Shown: one piece after another, positions 61,688 through 64,000 of the stretch
How positions within the stretch are numbered: position 1 is the stretch's first letter
How the letters are laid out: each line of letters begins with the position of its first letter
Origin: Paracoccus sp041927875
Lineage (GTDB): Bacteria > Pseudomonadota > Alphaproteobacteria > Rhodobacterales > Rhodobacteraceae
Reading direction: 5' to 3' (one strand)
DNA: 64,000 nucleotides
Assembly (NCBI RefSeq): GCF_041927875.1
Contig: NZ_JBHFHN010000003.1
Made by a program: the position numbers and the translations under genes
Notes under the pieces: model-generated
Told to the model about the DNA's origin: nothing
Databases searched by the model: none
What the model saw: only the letters and a program-made list of their open reading frames with translations

Positions 61688-62169
61688 GCGGGGCTTTCGT
61701 GATCCAGGATCAGCACGCCGTTCAGATGGTCGAACTCATGCTGGGCGCAGGTGGCGGCGATGCCGGTCAGGCGGCGGGTCAGGCGCTGCCCGGTCACGTC
61801 GGTATAGGTCAGGCTCACCGCGTCGGGGCGGGTGACGATCACGGGGTGATCGGGGATCGACAGGCAGCCCTCCTCACGCGCGACCATGACGTCGGATGGG
61901 TCGGACAGTTCGGGGTCGATGCAGATCATCGGATCGGGCGCGCCGTCGCGCCAGGTCACGTCGATGACAAACAAGCGTTTGAGAACGCCGACCTGCGGCG
62001 CGGCCAGGCCACGGCCCGGCGCGGCATACATGGTGGCCAGCATGTCGATCACCAGTTGCCGGATCTCAGCATCGACCACCCCCACCGGCGCGCAGACCGC
62101 CCGCAGCCGGTCATCGGGATAAGTGACGATGGCGCGCGTCACCGCGCCAGGGACGGTCGGCACGTTCAT
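61684..62169 (-). CDS. def: peptide deformylase (second of the cluster)
   Basis: 161 residues. All three PDF motifs: GRGLAAPQVG (52-61), EEGCLSIPD with Cys102, and QHEFDHLNG with His144, Glu145 and His148. Expected to be active. It removes the formyl group from new proteins. Overlaps its neighbours by four bases on both sides. Confidence 0.95.
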   Translation of the reverse strand: MNVPTVPGAVTRAIVTYPDDRLRAVCAPVGVVDAEIRQLVIDMLATMYAAPGRGLAAPQVGVLKRLFVIDVTWRDGAPDPMICIDPELSDPSDVMVAREEGCLSIPDHPVIVTRPDAVSLTYTDVTGQRLTRRLTGIAATCAQHEFDHLNGVLILDHESPA

Positions 62170-62699
62170 CCCCGCGCCAACTCGCGCTTCAGCTTTTCCA
62201 TCTTGCGGGTGATCATCTGCCGCTTCAGCGGACCCAGATAGTCGATGAACAGCTTGCCGTTCAGATGGTCGATCTCATGTTGCACGCAGGTCGCCCATAG
62301 GCCGTCAAAGGTCGCCTCCTCGGCCTGCCCGCCCAGCCCGGTCCAGCGAACGGTGACGGCGGCGGGGCGCGTCACCTCGGCGAACTGATCGGGGATCGAC
62401 AGGCAACCTTCCTCATAGACCGAGGTCTCATCCGAGGCCCAGGTCAGTTCCGGGTTCAGCATGGCGATCGGATTTCGCGGCGCCTGCGGGTCTTTCTCGC
62501 AATCCAGCACGATCAGCCGCGACAGCACACCGACCTGCGGCGCGGCCAGACCGATGCCCGGCGCGTCATACATGGTGGCGATCATGTCATCGGCCAGCCG
62601 CTTCAGATCGTCGTCAATACCCACCACCGGCGCGCAGATCTTTTTCAGCCGCGGGTCGGGATGGATCAGAATGGGGCGAAGGTTGGGTGCGCGCATCAT
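62166..62699 (-). CDS. def: peptide deformylase (first of the cluster)
   Basis: 177 residues; MM start at 62699 or 62696. Motifs GIGLAAPQVG (48-57), EEGCLSIPD with Cys99, and QHEIDHLNG with His141, Glu142 and His145. Basic C-terminal helix (KRQMITRKMEKLKREL), as in the main bacterial enzyme. It is the most canonical of the three. Confidence 0.96.
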   Translation of the reverse strand: MMRAPNLRPILIHPDPRLKKICAPVVGIDDDLKRLADDMIATMYDAPGIGLAAPQVGVLSRLIVLDCEKDPQAPRNPIAMLNPELTWASDETSVYEEGCLSIPDQFAEVTRPAAVTVRWTGLGGQAEEATFDGLWATCVQHEIDHLNGKLFIDYLGPLKRQMITRKMEKLKRELARG

Positions 62700-62776
62700 G
62701 GCCCCGATTTAGGGCGAGACGCGCGCCCGCGCAATCCATCGCAGACGGCCCACCGGCCCGCCCTTCCTCGCAAAAC

Positions 62777-62802
62777 GCGCTTCTTCTGTTCATAAATACT
62801 CA
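62777..62802 (-). repeat. dispersed GAGTATTT...AACAGAAGAAG element, copy E
   Basis: On the minus strand CTGAGTATTTATG then AACAGAAGAAGCGC. It lies between mlaC and def, facing copy F (26 bases away) in inverted orientation. Confidence 0.6.
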
Positions 62803-62827
62803 GCGACGCGGCGGCGGGTCACGGCGG

Positions 62828-62849
62828 CTTGAGTATTCGGAAACAGAGG
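62828..62849 (+). repeat. dispersed GAGTATT...AACAGAGGAAG element, copy F
   Basis: Plus strand CTTGAGTATTCGG then AAACAGAGGAAGCC, inverted to copy E. Pairing the two would give an imperfect stem around the intervening GC-rich stretch, in the intergenic gap after the mlaC stop. Confidence 0.55.
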
Positions 62850-62872
62850 AAGCCCGCCGTGCAGGGGCGCGA

Positions 62873-63481
62873 TCAGCCCGACTTTTGCAGCGTGGCGATC
62901 AGCCCGCGCATGTCTCCGCGATTGGCATCCAGCATCGCGCCGACCTCGGACCGTTCGGCGGCCAGCATATTCACGCCCTCGATGATGATGTTGAAGAACA
63001 GGTTCTTGCCCGACCGGTCCGACACATGCCACAGGGCTTCAAACGGCGCGCGGCCTTTCAGGCGGGCCATCGACTTGACCTCCCAGAAGGTTTTTACCGG
63101 GCGGGCGCTGACAACCTCGATCTTCGAGCCGATGAAATCGCGGAAGCGGCGGCCATATTTGCGCCCGATGTAGCCGCGAAAGGCCAGCGTGTAATCGGCC
63201 AGATCCTGCGGGCTGGCCGCCCGCGCCGCCGGACCAAGCGCCGACCGGGCGATGGTGTTCACATCGGCGTATTTGGTGAAGATCGCCTCGAAATCCTTGA
63301 ACATCTGCGCCTCGGGCTTGCCCGAGTTGATGACGCGGTAGACCTCGCCCAGGGCGGTGTCGATCAGCGATTTCGCCTCGGCATCGGTCAGCGCAAGCGC
63401 CGGGCGCGGCAGCAGCGCGACGGCGGCACCTGCGGCGGCCAGGGCGAGCAGGCCGCGGCGGGTGGGGTTAGTTGTCGTCAT
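62873..63481 (-). CDS. mlaC: phospholipid-binding protein MlaC
   Basis: Periplasmic phospholipid shuttle of the Mla pathway. About 202 residues from ATG at 63481 (63490 is also possible). A Tat-type signal with RRGLLALAAAG, then TDAEAKSLIDTALGEVY and GYIGRKYGRRF, and FNIIIEGVNML near the C-terminus are typical. Overlaps the mlaA stop region by 14 bases. Confidence 0.92.
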   Translation of the reverse strand: MTTTNPTRRGLLALAAAGAAVALLPRPALALTDAEAKSLIDTALGEVYRVINSGKPEAQMFKDFEAIFTKYADVNTIARSALGPAARAASPQDLADYTLAFRGYIGRKYGRRFRDFIGSKIEVVSARPVKTFWEVKSMARLKGRAPFEALWHVSDRSGKNLFFNIIIEGVNMLAAERSEVGAMLDANRGDMRGLIATLQKSG

Positions 63482-64000
63482 AAGGGTCATAGGCGTCATC
63501 CTGATTCGTCTGGCCCAGTTCATGACGGCGTTTCTGAAGATAGATCAGCCGCAATTGCGCGTAACTATCGGCAGATTGGTGCAGGATGCTATTCACAGTC
63601 CCGCCAAACTGGCCCCGTTCACCGACTTTTGCGATGACCTTAAGGGCGCGCAGGGCGTTCTTGTCGCGCGGCTCCTGTATCCAGTTGCCCACCGGGTCGA
63701 TGGCAAAATCGACGACGCGGCCGACCAGATCGCGCTCAGTCGTCGGACCCAGCACCGGCAGCATCAGAAAAGCCCCCTCGCCCACGCCCCAGACATGCAG
63801 GGTCTCGCCGAAATCGGTATCGGTTTCGGGCAGCGCGAAACTTTGGGCGGCCGGGTCGAACAGACCGCCGACGCCCAGCGTGCTGTTGATCAGGAAGCGG
63901 AAGGTGTTCTTGACGGCGGGTTCGGGGCGGCCTTGCAGCAGGTGGTTCACGACCTTGCCCGGCAGCGACAGGTTCGATGTGACATTGCCCGCGGTGATGA
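63468..64000 (-). CDS. mlaA: phospholipid-binding lipoprotein MlaA (VacJ), partial
   Basis: Outer-membrane lipoprotein that removes misplaced phospholipids. The C-terminal 177 codons are present; the N-terminus and lipobox lie past 64000. The frame is open to the window end and the block ITAGNVTSNLSLPGKVVNHLL continues into NTFRFLINSTLGVGGLFDPA and GPTTERDLVGRVVDF. A GTG within the frame is not the start. It ends in an Asp-rich tail just before mlaC. Confidence 0.93.
   Translation of the reverse strand, partial: ITAGNVTSNLSLPGKVVNHLLQGRPEPAVKNTFRFLINSTLGVGGLFDPAAQSFALPETDTDFGETLHVWGVGEGAFLMLPVLGPTTERDLVGRVVDFAIDPVGNWIQEPRDKNALRALKVIAKVGERGQFGGTVNSILHQSADSYAQLRLIYLQKRRHELGQTNQDDAYDPYDDN

Overview
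The window reads as chromosomal DNA of a high-GC alphaproteobacterium of the Rhodobacterales, most like Paracoccus/Rhodobacter. The evidence is the dcw cluster order mraZ-rsmH-ftsL-ftsI-murE-murF-mraY, the ethylmalonyl-CoA pathway pair ccr/ecm, a DksA with a degenerate zinc site, FolE2, a tandem deformylase cluster with fmt, and a DUF1127 gene followed by an array of CCTCCTCCC hairpins as known for the Rhodobacter sphaeroides CcsR (cuckoo) RNAs. I see no tRNA, rRNA, CRISPR array, prophage or insertion sequence. Nearly all genes look vertically inherited and housekeeping.

Layout. 1-7.4 kb (- strand): the start of the division/cell wall cluster, read from mraZ towards mraY, which is cut by the window edge. 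7.4-8.3 kb: its long leader and control region, with a strong intrinsic terminator just upstream of mraZ (the position of the R. sphaeroides UpsM sRNA) and two clusters of TGGG boxes likely bound by MraZ. 8.3-9.05 kb: a DUF1127 (CcaF1-like) gene and five tandem two-hairpin cuckoo RNA units. 9-13.6 kb: rlmJ, ada, rpmB, a DUF2946/PCuAC copper pair and an AlkB-type membrane hydroxylase. 13.7-18.4 kb: ftsY, an MgtC-like protein, a DMT exporter, yciB, metZ and an HNH protein. 18.4-29.9 kb: uvrD, an Inh-domain lipoprotein, folE2, a MoxR ATPase, dksA, an FAD monooxygenase, xth, ettA, a RecD-like helicase and a cold-shock gene. 30-34.5 kb: ccr and ecm, divergent, with two related small secreted proteins between them. 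34.5-48 kb: an MFS transporter, a GST, a flavoprotein, holA-lptE-leuS, a porin, a PLP-homeostasis protein, a DsbA-like protein, a DciA-like protein, mutY and a second AlkB homologue. 48-56 kb (- strand): a long operon folK-rpoZ-rel-DUF2062-pdxJ-acpS-lepB-rnc-era-DUF1491. 56-60 kb: an NYN-domain protein, ispH, a GST, rnhA, a TRIC-family channel and a quinone reductase. 60-64 kb (- strand): mlaA-mlaC and def-def-def-like-fmt.

The genes fall into a few working groups: peptidoglycan and septum synthesis; translation, ribosome maturation and N-terminal formyl removal; the stringent response (omega, Rel, DksA); outer membrane and LPS upkeep (lptE, mlaA, mlaC, porin); and acetyl-CoA assimilation (ccr, ecm).

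The most notable points are the five-unit cuckoo RNA array beside the mraZ leader, the leader terminator and opposed MraZ-box clusters, a deformylase paralogue that has lost key active-site residues, a dispersed GAGTATTT...AACAGAAGAAG element (six copies), two overlapping small ORFs (25 and 49 codons), and the tandem secreted paralogues between ccr and ecm.
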